A stretch of DNA of 64,000 nucleotides from Gallionella sp. (GCA_028710565.1 JAQTTV010000008.1:62001-126000), one strand, 5' to 3'. Shown: positions 1 through 8,699, counted from the first letter of the stretch. Notes: a model not told the origin generated them from the letters alone. A program made the numbers and translations.

Positions 1-1049
1 CGGTACAAAATCCGTTTTACCTGCTTGCCCCCGATTGGTTTTTATTACCGCTGGTCGCACTCGCCACTGCCGCCACGGTGATTGCCTCACAAGCCACCAT
101 TTCAGGCGCGTATTCCATGACCTTGCAAGCCTCGCGCCTTGGCTATTTGCCCCGCGTGCGGGTGTTGCACACCTCCGACAAAGAGCGCGGACAAATCTAC
201 ATCCCCACGGTGAATTGGTTGATGTTAGCGGCGGTCATTGTGCTGGTATTGCAATTCCGCTCCTCTGGCGCACTCGCCGCCGCCTACGGCATCGCCGTAT
301 CTGGCACGATGGTGATTACCACCGTGTTGGCAAGTTTCGTCATCATGGCGGGAAAGGGCAAACATCGCACCTTGTTGTTAATCGGCTTTGCCTTATTCGG
401 CATATTGGAACTGGGATTCTTTGGCTCAAATGCCACTAAAATCGCCAGCGGCGGCTGGATGCCCTTGGTACTGGGCGCGGTGATTTTTGTGTTGTTGACT
501 ACTTGGAAACAGGGCAGCGCGCTGGTCGCCTCTCAACGCCGCAAATTGGATATTTTGATGGAAGGCTTTGTTAGCACAGGTTTGCCCGATGTACCGCGTG
601 TGGAGGGTACAGCGGTTTACCTGACTTCAGACACCACGCTTGTTCCCAGTGCGTTGTTTCATAATCTAAAACATTACAAAGTGCTGCATGAACGGATTTT
701 GTTTCTGCATGTGGTGAATGAAGAAATACCTTACGTTGCCGCCGAAAAACGCCTCGAAGTCAAATGCCTCTGCAATGGAATTTACCAAGTCGATGCGCGC
801 TTTGGCTTCCGCGAAGAGCCAGATATCCCTGCTGCCCTCACCCGCGCCGCCGATTTTGGCTTAGAAATTGAAGCCATGACCACCTCTTACTTCGTCGCTC
901 GCTCGGTGATTACTGACGGCCCAGGTGCCATGCCGCGCTGGCAATGCAACCTCTATGCCTGGCTCACCCGCCAATCCGAAGGCGCGGCAGCGTACTACCG
1001 ATTGCCCGCGAATCAAGTGATTGAACTGGGGACGCAGGTGATGCTGTAA
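1..1049 (+). CDS. kup: Low-affinity potassium transporter Kup, 3' part
   Basis: This is the C-terminal part of a Kup/HAK/KUP-family K+ uptake permease of the inner membrane. The reading frame is open from base 3, before any start codon, and reads NPFYLLAPDW, then ATVIASQATISGAYS and LGYLPRVRVLHTS, all hallmark Kup segments. The 5' half of the gene therefore lies outside the window. After the last membrane segments (around bases 200-520) comes a soluble cytoplasmic tail of about 170 residues (TSDTTLVPSALFHNLKHYKVLHERILFLHV), as in full-length Kup proteins. The stop at 1047-1049 is followed by a short gap and the convergent yqiK gene. Identification is firm; only the start is missing. Confidence 0.96.
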   Translation, partial: VQNPFYLLAPDWFLLPLVALATAATVIASQATISGAYSMTLQASRLGYLPRVRVLHTSDKERGQIYIPTVNWLMLAAVIVLVLQFRSSGALAAAYGIAVSGTMVITTVLASFVIMAGKGKHRTLLLIGFALFGILELGFFGSNATKIASGGWMPLVLGAVIFVLLTTWKQGSALVASQRRKLDILMEGFVSTGLPDVPRVEGTAVYLTSDTTLVPSALFHNLKHYKVLHERILFLHVVNEEIPYVAAEKRLEVKCLCNGIYQVDARFGFREEPDIPAALTRAADFGLEIEAMTTSYFVARSVITDGPGAMPRWQCNLYAWLTRQSEGAAAYYRLPANQVIELGTQVML

Positions 1050-1118
1050 ATATTTTGAAGAGGAAGAGAGGAGTGGTGATCTACCCCTCTCCCTTCACCA
1101 CAGCAAGGTATGATAAGC

Positions 1119-2762
1119 CTAGGTTGAGGGTGATTGAAATTCGCGTGTAAGCGGTTGAATCAGCCCATTTAGGTCTCCGCCTTTGATGCCAATTTCGTTG
1201 AGTACTGCATCTAAAATGGGTTGTTGGGCACGGTAGGCTAATGCAGCAGAAACGGCTTGTTCCGCGAGATTGCCGCCTGTGACCGAACCTGTGTTGGTCG
1301 AGGTGTCGTTGCCGCTGCGATTCAGACCATCGACTTGCATGATTTTGATGCTGTCGATTTTTTCCATGGGTTTGACCGAGGCTTCGATTATCCCTGGCAG
1401 GGCTTCGAGCAATCTCATCTTGATTTGCAGCGCGATTTGGTCAGCTGCCAAGGTGTTCAGCGCGGCGTTGCGCATTTCAATGCCCTTCGCTTCCACTTGA
1501 TATTGCACTTGCTGGGCTTCGGCTTTGATTTTCACCGCTTCGGCTAAGTTTTGCGCCGCATCTTTTTCTGCTTCGGCAGAAACCCGCACACCGATGGCTT
1601 GTTGTTGCGCGTCTTGTTCGGCTGAAACCAGTGCGATTTGTTTTTCGCGTTCGGCAACCGCCACTTCACGCGCGGTTTTCACTTGCTCTTCGGCACGCGC
1701 TGCCAAGGCTCGCGCTTCATTGGCTTGGGTTTCCGCTTCGGATTGGGCTTTGGACCTTTCGGCGATGGAAATCAGCTTGTCCTGATCCGCCAGCGTGGTG
1801 CGTTTTTCCTGCTCAATTTTGGCGACTTGCACATCCCGATCCGCTTCAATTTGACGCTGGCGAATGGCACGATTTTTCTCGACATCGGCTTCTTGTACTA
1901 AACGTTCGGCATCAATTCTGGCTTGTTGTGCTTCGCGGTCGCGCTGGGCGGTGATGCTGGCAACTTCGGCTTTTTGTTGGGCGTTGCGGGTGGCGACTTC
2001 TTGCTGTTGGTGCAAGGTAGCGAAGGTTTGGTCTTTTTCGATGTTCAGCTTGAGTTGCGAGGCTTCATAATTTTTCTTGGCAATGGCAACCGAGGTGTCT
2101 TGCTCAATTTCGTTGCGCTCGCGGGCGCGTTGTTGCGTCTGTTGGGTCAGTTTGGTCAACCCTTCGGCATCAAAGGCATTTTGCGCGTCGAAGAATTTGA
2201 TGGGCGTTTGATCCAAACGGGTCAGACTGACCGATTCCAGTTCCAGCCCGTTCTTCAGCAAATCTTCCGATACCGCGTTTTGCACCGCCTGAATAAAGTC
2301 GCTACGCTTGTCCAATAGCTGGTGCATACTCATGGAAACGGCGGCGGCGCGCAGCGCGTCCACAAATTTGTCTTCTACCAATTCTTTCAACGAATCAGGA
2401 TCCATGGTGCGCTGACCCAAGGTTTGTGCGGCATTTGCCACGCCATCCACGCTGGGGCTGACCCGCACGAAGAATGCCGCAACCGCATCCACGCGCAAAC
2501 GATCCAGCGTAATCAAGCTGTCCGCACCCGAACGCGACACTTCCAGCTTGAGCGTGTTCATATTGATGTTGACGCATTCATGGAAAATCGGCAGCACAAT
2601 CGCACCGCCATCCATCACCACTTTTTGCCCGCCCAGCCCCGTGCGCACAAAGGCTTGTTCTTTGGAAGAGCGGCGATACAGTCGGGCAAAAATCATCCCA
2701 ACGGCAAACAACCCGACCAGTGCCACACCCACGAGTATCCCCAGCTCAATCAACTTATCCAT
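1119..2762 (-). CDS. yqiK: Flotillin family protein YqiK
   Basis: A 547-residue flotillin/YqiK homologue, a membrane-anchored scaffold thought to organise membrane microdomains. Residues about 8-28 form one N-terminal membrane segment. A Band 7/PHB region follows (about 60-210), then a long charged coiled coil rich in alternating Glu/Ala/Lys/Gln (about 215-430, with repeats such as AEREKQIALVSAEQDAQQQ), and a C-terminal tail with a Gly/Ser/Asn linker. It is the last gene of a minus-strand unit in which it follows yqiJ by 18 bases. Gene neighbourhoods joining flotillin, an NfeD/YqiJ OB-fold protein and PspA are known in bacteria and fit a role in membrane stress. Length matches the family. Confidence 0.93.
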   Translation of the reverse strand: MDKLIELGILVGVALVGLFAVGMIFARLYRRSSKEQAFVRTGLGGQKVVMDGGAIVLPIFHECVNINMNTLKLEVSRSGADSLITLDRLRVDAVAAFFVRVSPSVDGVANAAQTLGQRTMDPDSLKELVEDKFVDALRAAAVSMSMHQLLDKRSDFIQAVQNAVSEDLLKNGLELESVSLTRLDQTPIKFFDAQNAFDAEGLTKLTQQTQQRARERNEIEQDTSVAIAKKNYEASQLKLNIEKDQTFATLHQQQEVATRNAQQKAEVASITAQRDREAQQARIDAERLVQEADVEKNRAIRQRQIEADRDVQVAKIEQEKRTTLADQDKLISIAERSKAQSEAETQANEARALAARAEEQVKTAREVAVAEREKQIALVSAEQDAQQQAIGVRVSAEAEKDAAQNLAEAVKIKAEAQQVQYQVEAKGIEMRNAALNTLAADQIALQIKMRLLEALPGIIEASVKPMEKIDSIKIMQVDGLNRSGNDTSTNTGSVTGGNLAEQAVSAALAYRAQQPILDAVLNEIGIKGGDLNGLIQPLTREFQSPST

Positions 2763-2780
2763 CTTCGCTCTCCTTTTGGT

Positions 2781-3407
2781 TTACAGCATGTCAGGACGTG
2801 GATTGGCAATCGCCAAAAAACGCGTCCCAGAAATTTGCTTCACTAACAACACCGAATCGCCCATATTCAAGGTTGTGTCCTCGTTTTCGGGTTCGACATG
2901 CACATAAAAAACTTGCCCCTGCCCATTTTTGACTTTCGCTTCGGCAGGGTAATGAACGCGTGCCGTGCCGTTCATCACCACCGCCACATGCCCCACCAGG
3001 GTATCCAATGACACGGCGGAGGTTTCATCCTTGGGAATCAAACGCGCGATGGCAGCCCCCAGCAAGCGCACCACAGGCAAAGCACCCACAAAAGCGATAG
3101 GGACGGATAAAAGCGGCGGCAGGAAAATGCCCATGAGGCTTTGCGCTAAGGCATTGAGCGTGAAGCCTATGATCGAAAAGGCAGTCAACAAAATCACCAG
3201 CAACACCAATAACGGGGCTTTGCCGACATGCAGCCAACCTAACCAAGCATCTGCCGCACCGTCAATGCCTTCGGGCGCGTAAACATTGAGCCACTCCGAA
3301 AAACCAAAGCCCGAATACACGGCAACGCCCTCAACCAACCCCATGCTGAAGACCAGCAAAATGGCGGCGGTAAAAGGCAATGACGCAGGTGCAACGAAAA
3401 ATTCCAT
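2781..3407 (-). CDS. yqiJ: YqiJ-type inner-membrane OB-fold protein
   Basis: A 208-residue membrane protein close in size to E. coli YqiJ (NfeD-related). Three or four hydrophobic segments are visible (about 8-35, 55-85, 95-120). The C-terminal region, about 135-208, is soluble and beta-rich (TLVGHVAVVMNGTARVHYPAEAKV, then VEPENEDTTLNMGDSVLLVKQ) and fits the OB-fold typical of NfeD-like partners of flotillins. It sits between pspA (33-base gap) and yqiK (18-base gap) on the same strand, so cotranscription is likely. The presumed role is partner of the flotillin in membrane organisation; no enzymatic motif is seen. Confidence 0.88.
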   Translation of the reverse strand: MEFFVAPASLPFTAAILLVFSMGLVEGVAVYSGFGFSEWLNVYAPEGIDGAADAWLGWLHVGKAPLLVLLVILLTAFSIIGFTLNALAQSLMGIFLPPLLSVPIAFVGALPVVRLLGAAIARLIPKDETSAVSLDTLVGHVAVVMNGTARVHYPAEAKVKNGQGQVFYVHVEPENEDTTLNMGDSVLLVKQISGTRFLAIANPRPDML

Positions 3408-3440
3408 ACTCCCTCCCCAAGGATGGTGTGGCGGCGCGAA

Positions 3441-4115
3441 TTATTTTGAGCTGTCGTTCACTTTAAGCGCGGCGAGTCGTTCGGCAATGCGATTGCTGCG
3501 CTGCATGTCCACCAAGGCTTTGAGTTTCGCGGCATCTTGCGACGTACCCAACCCTAATCCCGCCATGCCTGTTTGACTGGACAACACGCGATTAAACGCG
3601 CTTTCGGCATCTTCCACGCGCACTTGCCGTGTACTGCTACTGTTTGGTGATGGCGTATCAGTGGCTTGGGCGGCGGTGGTCGCTAGATAGTCGTTCAGCA
3701 ATTGTTCCAGCTCACGCTTTTTGGCTTGCAATGCCAACAGATAGCTTTCGGAGGCTTGCCCTCGCTCGGATTGTTCGTCCAAAGATTTTTGCAGCACAGG
3801 TAAATAATCCTCAATGTCGGTCTGACGACCTATCGCCACGCTCGCCAAATCATCGCGCTGTTGCGTCACCGCGAACTGAATCTGCTCGGCTAATTTCTCG
3901 TGTTCAGCGTTGAGCTTGGCAATCTGCGACATCACCAAATGTTTGGCCGCTTCTGCTTTGCCCAAATCGAGGCGCACCTCAGCAATCACTTGGTCGATTT
4001 CACGAATAGACTGCGCCATCATCGCATCGGGCGCGAAATGTTCCGCCTTGTCTATCAAAGCATGGGTGCCGCCCGCGATGATGCGCGCCACACGCGTTGC
4101 AATTGTCTCAGCCAT
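3441..4115 (-). CDS. pspA: PspA/IM30 family phage-shock protein
   Basis: A 224-residue PspA/IM30-family protein: almost entirely helical and charged, with long coiled-coil stretches (MMAQSIREIDQVIAEVRLDLG, then KAEAAKHLVMSQIAKLNAEHE). PspA proteins bind the inner face of the cytoplasmic membrane, oligomerise and maintain membrane integrity under stress. A low-complexity Thr/Ser/Pro linker near residues 155-165 precedes a C-terminal helical segment ending ERLAALKVNDSSK. Its start overlaps the end of the upstream RHH-like gene by 8 bases, indicating tight translational coupling. It is probably a YjfJ-like paralogue rather than the PspF-controlled PspA, since no pspF or pspBC is nearby. Confidence 0.88.
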   Translation of the reverse strand: MAETIATRVARIIAGGTHALIDKAEHFAPDAMMAQSIREIDQVIAEVRLDLGKAEAAKHLVMSQIAKLNAEHEKLAEQIQFAVTQQRDDLASVAIGRQTDIEDYLPVLQKSLDEQSERGQASESYLLALQAKKRELEQLLNDYLATTAAQATDTPSPNSSSTRQVRVEDAESAFNRVLSSQTGMAGLGLGTSQDAAKLKALVDMQRSNRIAERLAALKVNDSSK

Positions 4116-4623
4116 TTGAAACCTCCTTGTTTTTGCGAGTTGAAATAATCGTTACGATTTCGATGATGTCCTCCAGATGCGCGTCCAACACCTGCTTGTC
4201 ATATGTCGCGGGCGAAGCCGTCACCCCCATGCGCAATACCGCCGTCAGCAGCCTGAAACATTGCTGTGCCAATTGCGCTTCCACTTCGCGCATCTTGCGC
4301 CCATCCGATTCAGCTGCAGGAGGCTCAGACACCAGCGTGGACATGATTTGCGGCACATGTTCGCACGCAGCGGCAACGAGGTCGGAGTGTATCTTATGTT
4401 GCCGCTCCACATCACCCACCCCATCCGCAAAAGGCTGTGCTAACTCGCGCATCCACGTCGCGCAACGCCGATAATCCCCTCGCCCCGCCTCCTGCTCCCG
4501 CGCACGAGAGAGCAAATAACGCAGCTTTTCACTGGGCGTTTTCGCTTTTTCCGCCGCGACCGACAATAGCCATTGGAAATCATCATCGGGAATGCGAATG
4601 GAAATAGTCTGCATTTGCGCCAT
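4108..4623 (-). CDS. Ribbon-helix-helix-like protein heading the pspA-yqiJ-yqiK unit
   Basis: I do not recognise a named family. The start at 4623 was chosen because AGGAGG lies 4 bases upstream; a longer frame to 4653 lacks this. The product is 171 residues. Its N-terminus, QTISIRIPDDDFQWLLSVAAEKAKTPSEKL, has the strand-helix-helix pattern of ribbon-helix-helix DNA-binding proteins. The rest is helical with no membrane segment. The gene overlaps pspA by 8 bases, so it is probably cotranscribed with pspA-yqiJ-yqiK. A 16-bp palindrome lies 23 bases upstream of the start. I infer, without proof, that the protein may regulate its own operon. It could instead be a helical partner of PspA. Confidence 0.7.
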   Translation of the reverse strand: MAQMQTISIRIPDDDFQWLLSVAAEKAKTPSEKLRYLLSRAREQEAGRGDYRRCATWMRELAQPFADGVGDVERQHKIHSDLVAAACEHVPQIMSTLVSEPPAAESDGRKMREVEAQLAQQCFRLLTAVLRMGVTASPATYDKQVLDAHLEDIIEIVTIISTRKNKEVSNG

Positions 4624-4944
4624 GATTCCTCCTGTAGATACAAACGTATGCAATTGCGTACAATCTTAAAGCAAATGGAATTGCCCTGTCAACTAGCTGT
4701 TTTTGTTCACGGTGGTAGCATACAATCTGATCAGAATGCGACGCTTGTTGACGTAGCATGCCAAAAAACCACCTAAAAAGCGGTAAATTGTCGTTTTTTA
4801 ACTGCTAGCACTTCCCCTCAGATCTATGGGTGGTGGGGCATGTCAAGGAAGATAATGTAATCAAACCTGCAACCCTGACGAAAACATCCCGCGCATTGCT
4901 TACAATGTACCTGAGACTGCTTGTGTTAACTGACTGAATATTCC
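4624..4944. promoter_or_regulatory. Divergent intergenic region between RHH-pspA unit and creB
   Basis: This 321-base gap separates two divergent transcription units, so it must hold both promoters. The clearest structure is the near-perfect palindrome at 4646-4661. The centre (about 4770-4800) is AT-rich. I see no full sigma54 pspA-type promoter and no tandem CreB boxes (TTCAC-N6-TTCAC). A TACAAT element near 4900 may be the -10 of creB, but no convincing -35 accompanies it. Confidence 0.5.
4646..4661. promoter_or_regulatory. 16-bp palindrome, possible operator of the RHH-pspA unit
   Basis: GTATGCAATTGCGTAC reads the same on both strands except for one symmetric mismatch pair. It lies 23 bases upstream of the RHH-like gene start, overlapping the expected promoter or leader. 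Short palindromes in this position are typical binding sites for dimeric repressors, and the first gene encodes a ribbon-helix-helix-like protein. Operator function is an inference. Confidence 0.45.
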
Positions 4945-5622
4945 ATGCAAACCCACATCCTGATCATCGAAGACGAATCTCCTATTGCGGAGGTGCTGGC
5001 TTACGCGCTGAAATCGGAAGGGTATGCCACACACTGTTGCACACTGGGCGGCGAGGGGTTGGCGCAACTGCGAAGCGGCCATTACGCGCTGGCGATTTTG
5101 GATGTAGGACTGCCCGATATGAGTGGTTTCGCGGTGTGCCGCGAGGCGCGCACATTTACCGATCTGCCTATTCTGTTTCTCACGGCGCGTTCGGATGAAG
5201 TGGATCGTATCGTGGGCTTGGAAATCGGCGCGGACGATTATGTGACGAAGCCGTTTTCGCCGCGTGAAGTGGTGGCACGCGTGCGGGTGATTTTGCGTAG
5301 GCGTGTGCCTGTGGCGGTGAATGCGACGTGGTTTGAAGTCAACGAGGCGAGTGCGCGCATTCGGTTTTGCGGCACAAACTTGGAGCTGACGCGCTATGAA
5401 TTTTTGTTGCTCAAGATGTTGCTGGCGCATACAGGGCGCATTTATGCACGCGAAGTGTTGATGGAAGCCATCTGGTGCGACGCGTTGGATACGTCTGACC
5501 GCACGGTGGATACCCATATCAAAACGCTGCGAGCCAAATTGAAAGCGGTGCGCGAGGATCTCGACCCCATCGTCACCCATCGCGGCATGGGCTACAGCGT
5601 GGTGAATGGGGTGGGGCAATGA
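4945..5622 (+). CDS. creB: Two-component response regulator CreB
   Basis: A 225-residue OmpR/PhoB-family regulator. The receiver domain (1-120) has acidic residues E9/D10, the phosphoacceptor D53 (LAILDVGLPD) and K102 (YVTKPFSP). The C-terminal winged helix (about 130-225) carries LTRYEFLLLKMLLAHTGRIY and the recognition helix region TVDTHIKTLRAKL. The sequence and the following creC and creD genes identify it as CreB, which with CreC answers carbon and energy signals and cell-wall damage. No creA is present upstream. The coding region ends 73 bases before the chosen creC start, and a pair of REP-like repeats fills the gap. Confidence 0.95.
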   Translation: MQTHILIIEDESPIAEVLAYALKSEGYATHCCTLGGEGLAQLRSGHYALAILDVGLPDMSGFAVCREARTFTDLPILFLTARSDEVDRIVGLEIGADDYVTKPFSPREVVARVRVILRRRVPVAVNATWFEVNEASARIRFCGTNLELTRYEFLLLKMLLAHTGRIYAREVLMEAIWCDALDTSDRTVDTHIKTLRAKLKAVREDLDPIVTHRGMGYSVVNGVGQ

Positions 5623-5632
5623 AACGGACGGC

Positions 5633-5692
5633 TGTGGGTGCGAATTTATTCGCACGAATAACGTGTCATGTGCGAATAAATTCGCACCCACA
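5633..5692. repeat. Pair of inverted REP-like elements between creB and creC
   Basis: Two 23-base arms (5633-5655 and 5670-5692) are perfect inverted copies separated by 14 bases. Each arm is itself a hairpin with a 7-base stem (GTGCGAA/TTCGCAC) and loop TTTA. This is the layout of a BIME, two REP sequences in opposite orientation, and resembles the GTGGGAGCG-type REPs of pseudomonads. It ends 3 bases before the creC ATG, so it would fold in the mRNA exactly where the creC ribosome binding site should be. Confidence 0.85.
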
Positions 5693-5695
5693 ACA

Positions 5696-7117
5696 ATGAA
5701 CATCACCCTACGCCTGTTGCTTGGTTATTTTCTGATCGTGGGGCTTGCCGCGTGGTTTGTGCTCAATAGTTTCTCAGAAGAAGTCAAACCTGGCGTGCGT
5801 CAAACCATGGAAGAAACGCTGGTGGATACCGCCAATTTGCTGGCAGAAATGGTGACACAAGACGCTGCCCAAATCGACATTCCACGCTTTACCGCCGCAT
5901 TCGCCCGTTATCAAGCGCGTCCGCTACATGCCAGCATCTGGGGGTTTAAAAAAGAAACGACCAATTTGCGCGTCTATATCACCGACGCGAAGGGTCTCGT
6001 TCTTTATGACTCCGAAAACAAAGCCGTTGGGCAAAATTATGCTAAGTGGAATGATGTATATCTCACGCTGCATGGTCGTTATGGCGTGCGCAGTTCGCAA
6101 GAAGACCCGCAAGATGACCGCAGCACGGTGATGCACGTCGCAGCACCCATTTTGCGCGAGGGAAAAACCATCGGGGTACTGACCGTCGCCAAGCCGACTT
6201 TGAGTGTGCAACCCTTTATTGATCGCAGTCGTCATCGCATTGAACGGGCGGGCGGTTGGTTGATGGGCGGCGCGTTAGCGATTGGCTTGCTGTTCACTTG
6301 GTGGCTGACGCGCTCGGTCGATTTGCTACGGCGTTATGCGAAGGAGGTCAGTTTAGGCAGGAAAACTAAATTACCTAAAATGGGCAGCACAGAATTGGAT
6401 GAGCTGGGCAAAGCACTCGCCGATATGCGCGAAAAATTGGATGGGCGCGAGTATGTGGAAAACTACGTCCATCATCTGGCGCATGAGATGAAAAGCCCGC
6501 TGACCGCACTGATCGGGGCGGCGGAATTGCTGGATGAAAACATGCCGCAAGCCGCCCGCGCGACCTTCACCGCCAATATCCGCGAACAAAGTCGCCGCTT
6601 GAAAGACATGCTGGATAAGTTGCTGACCTTGGCGAAAGTGGAACATCGCACGACGTTGGAAAATGCCACTGCCATCAATTTGCGCGAACTAGCAGAAATC
6701 GTGATCGCCGATCACGCAGCGCCGATGCAACAACGGGGTATCCGCTGCGAGTTGACCATTCCAGCCGATGCGCAGGTCGCGGGCGAAACCTTTTTATTGC
6801 GCCAAGCCTTGTCTAATTTGCTGGAAAACGCCATCGACTTTTCACCCGACGGTGGTCAAATTTCCCTGTCACTCACAACCTCCTTAGGCAAGCACACGTT
6901 GACGTTACGCGATCACGGTAGCGGCATTCCCGATTATGCTTTGCCGCGCATTTTTGAACGTTTTTATTCCTTAGCACGCCCCAATACGCAACGCAAAAGC
7001 ACAGGCTTGGGGCTGCCTTTTGTTAAGCAGGTGGCGGAACTGCATGGCGGCACAGTCACCCTTGTCAATTTGCCTGATGGCGGGGTGGAGGTGAGTCTGG
7101 TGTTGCCAGCGAGTTAG
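5696..7117 (+). CDS. creC: Sensor histidine kinase CreC
   Basis: Membrane sensor kinase partner of CreB. The start at 5696 (MNITLRLLLGYFLIVGLAAWFVL) gives 473 residues, matching E. coli CreC (474), and begins with the conserved first membrane helix. A frame extending to 5606 would translate the REP repeat and is rejected. Order: membrane segment about 5-23, periplasmic sensor domain about 25-180, second membrane segment about 190-210, HAMP-like linker, H-box HHLAHEMKSPLTALIG, N-box LSNLLENAIDFSPDG, G boxes DHGSGIP and STGLGLPFVKQ. The upstream region lacks a good Shine-Dalgarno because the REP pair occupies it. The stop codon TAG forms part of the target duplication of a MITE. Confidence 0.95.
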   Translation: MNITLRLLLGYFLIVGLAAWFVLNSFSEEVKPGVRQTMEETLVDTANLLAEMVTQDAAQIDIPRFTAAFARYQARPLHASIWGFKKETTNLRVYITDAKGLVLYDSENKAVGQNYAKWNDVYLTLHGRYGVRSSQEDPQDDRSTVMHVAAPILREGKTIGVLTVAKPTLSVQPFIDRSRHRIERAGGWLMGGALAIGLLFTWWLTRSVDLLRRYAKEVSLGRKTKLPKMGSTELDELGKALADMREKLDGREYVENYVHHLAHEMKSPLTALIGAAELLDENMPQAARATFTANIREQSRRLKDMLDKLLTLAKVEHRTTLENATAINLRELAEIVIADHAAPMQQRGIRCELTIPADAQVAGETFLLRQALSNLLENAIDFSPDGGQISLSLTTSLGKHTLTLRDHGSGIPDYALPRIFERFYSLARPNTQRKSTGLGLPFVKQVAELHGGTVTLVNLPDGGVEVSLVLPAS

Positions 7118-7226
7118 GGAGACGCTGATTTATTCGTCGTTCCGACGAAAGTCGGAATCCAGTGCATTGATACAAAGGCATTTTTGCTTCAGCAAAAACT
7201 ACAAAACCGAATAAATCAGCATTTCC
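7118..7226. mobile_element. MITE of IS5 type inserted at the creC stop codon
   Basis: A 109-base element with imperfect terminal inverted repeats: left end GGAGACGCTGATTTATTCG, right end complementary to GGAAATGCTGATTTATTCGG. It is flanked on both sides by TTAG (7114-7117 and 7227-7230), a YTAR target duplication as made by IS5-group transposases. Inside is a hairpin around TTCCGACGAAAGTCGGAA. It has no coding capacity. A relative with the same ends and the same TTAG flanks lies at 26495-26635. Confidence 0.8.
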
Positions 7227-7325
7227 TTAGCTCTCACCACACATCCAGCACACATAAGCGCATCTTCTCCACACATCACGCAGGCATGATGCAATCTCCC
7301 TAAACTTCACTCAATAGGAGTCATC

Positions 7326-8636
7326 ATGTTACGCAATCCCTTGTTTTCCAAAATACTCATGGTCTGTTTTCTGGCGGTGCTATTGCTGATTCCGCTGGGT
7401 ATGATTCAATCTAAAATCAGCGAACGCCAGATGTTGCAAACCCAAGTGCAACAAGACATTGCGCGCAGTGCATCGGGACCGCAAACCATTTCAGGGCCGT
7501 ATTTGTTGGTTCGCTACAAATTACGCGAGCGCATCCTGACTAAAGACAGTAACGGCGTCGAGAAAGCCATTTTTAGCCTTTCCGATCAAGAAACTATTAT
7601 TGCCCCGCGTACACTTAAAATTGACGGCAATGCGGAAGTGGAAACCCGCAGCAGGGGTATTTATCAAGCGCGGCTCTTTAATCTGCGCAGTACCCTAGCG
7701 GGCGATTTTGTTATTCCTAAAGGCTATGGCATCAACAAACCTTCAACCGACATTATTTCCGTGACCACTGATTTTGTGCTCAAGGTGAGCGACTCACGCG
7801 GCATTCGCAACGTACCGTTGCTTAACTTAAACGGCAGTTCATTTGATTTCGCCCCTGGCAGCGTCGGTGCGGCAGCGGGCAATGGCATTCATGTGCCTTT
7901 AAACCTGCTGGATGCAGCAACCGCCGCCACCTTTAAATTTAGTTTCCCGCTGGAACTGCAAGGCATGACCACCCTTGCGGTGACACCCATTGCCAACAAC
8001 ACCGACATGAGTTTGAAATCGACTTGGCAACATCCTTCCTTCGGCGGGAGCTATTTGCCGCGCAGCCGCGAGGTCAACGCGCAAGGTTTCAGCGCGCAAT
8101 GGCTGGTGACCAATCTGGCGCGTAATAGCAATAGCACGGGGGCGGCGGATACTTTTTCCATTGATTTCATCGACCCCGTCAACATCTACCTGCTGTCGGA
8201 ACGTGCGGTGAAATACGGCGTGTTGTTTATCATTTTGGTCTTCACCGCCTTTTTTATGTTTGAGGTATTGCGTAGCCTGCGCATACATCCTATGCAGTAT
8301 TTGCTGGTCGGGCTGGCAATGGCGATGTTTTTCCTGTTGGTGATTAGCCTGTCCGAACATATCGCCTTTTTGACCGCCTATACGGTCTCAGGGACAGCGT
8401 GTGTTGTACTCATCGGTAGTTATTTGGCGGGATTGTTGAAAAGTCGGCAATCCGCATGGGCATTTTCCAGTGGCATTGCGTTGCTCTACGCCGTGCTATA
8501 TGGCGTATTGCAATCCGAAGACAACGCGTTATTGATGGGGACACTAATCCTGTTCATTGCCCTTGCCGCCGTGATGCTGCTGACCCGCCGCATGGATTGG
8601 TATGGATTAAGTACGAATCCTACCGATGAAAAATAA
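7326..8636 (+). CDS. creD: Inner membrane protein CreD
   Basis: CreD is the classic CreBC-regulated inner membrane protein (colicin E2 tolerance, beta-lactam response). The 436-residue product has an N-terminal membrane helix (about 8-25), a large periplasmic domain with conserved SGPYLLVRYK and LPRSREVNAQGFSAQW segments, and a C-terminal block of about five or six membrane helices (from about residue 295, starting LLSERAVKYGVLFIILVF). A clear AGGAG lies 6 bases before the ATG. It follows creC after a 208-base gap that contains the MITE. I could not find a full tandem CreB box in that gap. Confidence 0.94.
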   Translation: MLRNPLFSKILMVCFLAVLLLIPLGMIQSKISERQMLQTQVQQDIARSASGPQTISGPYLLVRYKLRERILTKDSNGVEKAIFSLSDQETIIAPRTLKIDGNAEVETRSRGIYQARLFNLRSTLAGDFVIPKGYGINKPSTDIISVTTDFVLKVSDSRGIRNVPLLNLNGSSFDFAPGSVGAAAGNGIHVPLNLLDAATAATFKFSFPLELQGMTTLAVTPIANNTDMSLKSTWQHPSFGGSYLPRSREVNAQGFSAQWLVTNLARNSNSTGAADTFSIDFIDPVNIYLLSERAVKYGVLFIILVFTAFFMFEVLRSLRIHPMQYLLVGLAMAMFFLLVISLSEHIAFLTAYTVSGTACVVLIGSYLAGLLKSRQSAWAFSSGIALLYAVLYGVLQSEDNALLMGTLILFIALAAVMLLTRRMDWYGLSTNPTDEK

Positions 8637-8644
8637 GGATCTAT

Positions 8645-8684
8645 GTGAATCATAGTGAATCATAGTGAATCATAGTGGGTCATC
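8645..8684. repeat. 10-bp tandem repeat after creD
   Basis: Three exact copies of GTGAATCATA (8645-8674) are followed by one degenerate copy, GTGGGTCATC (8675-8684). They lie just after the creD stop. No gene is present; function unknown. Confidence 0.85.
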
Positions 8685-8699
8685 GTGGCACAAGTGAGC

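Noticed and set aside
5606..5695. Longer creC start at 5606
   Set aside because: The extra 30 residues translate the REP repeat, and the shorter form matches the family length and N-terminal membrane helix.
7227..7325. CreB binding boxes upstream of creD
   Set aside because: Only a single TTCAC is present, without the second TTCAC at the required spacing.
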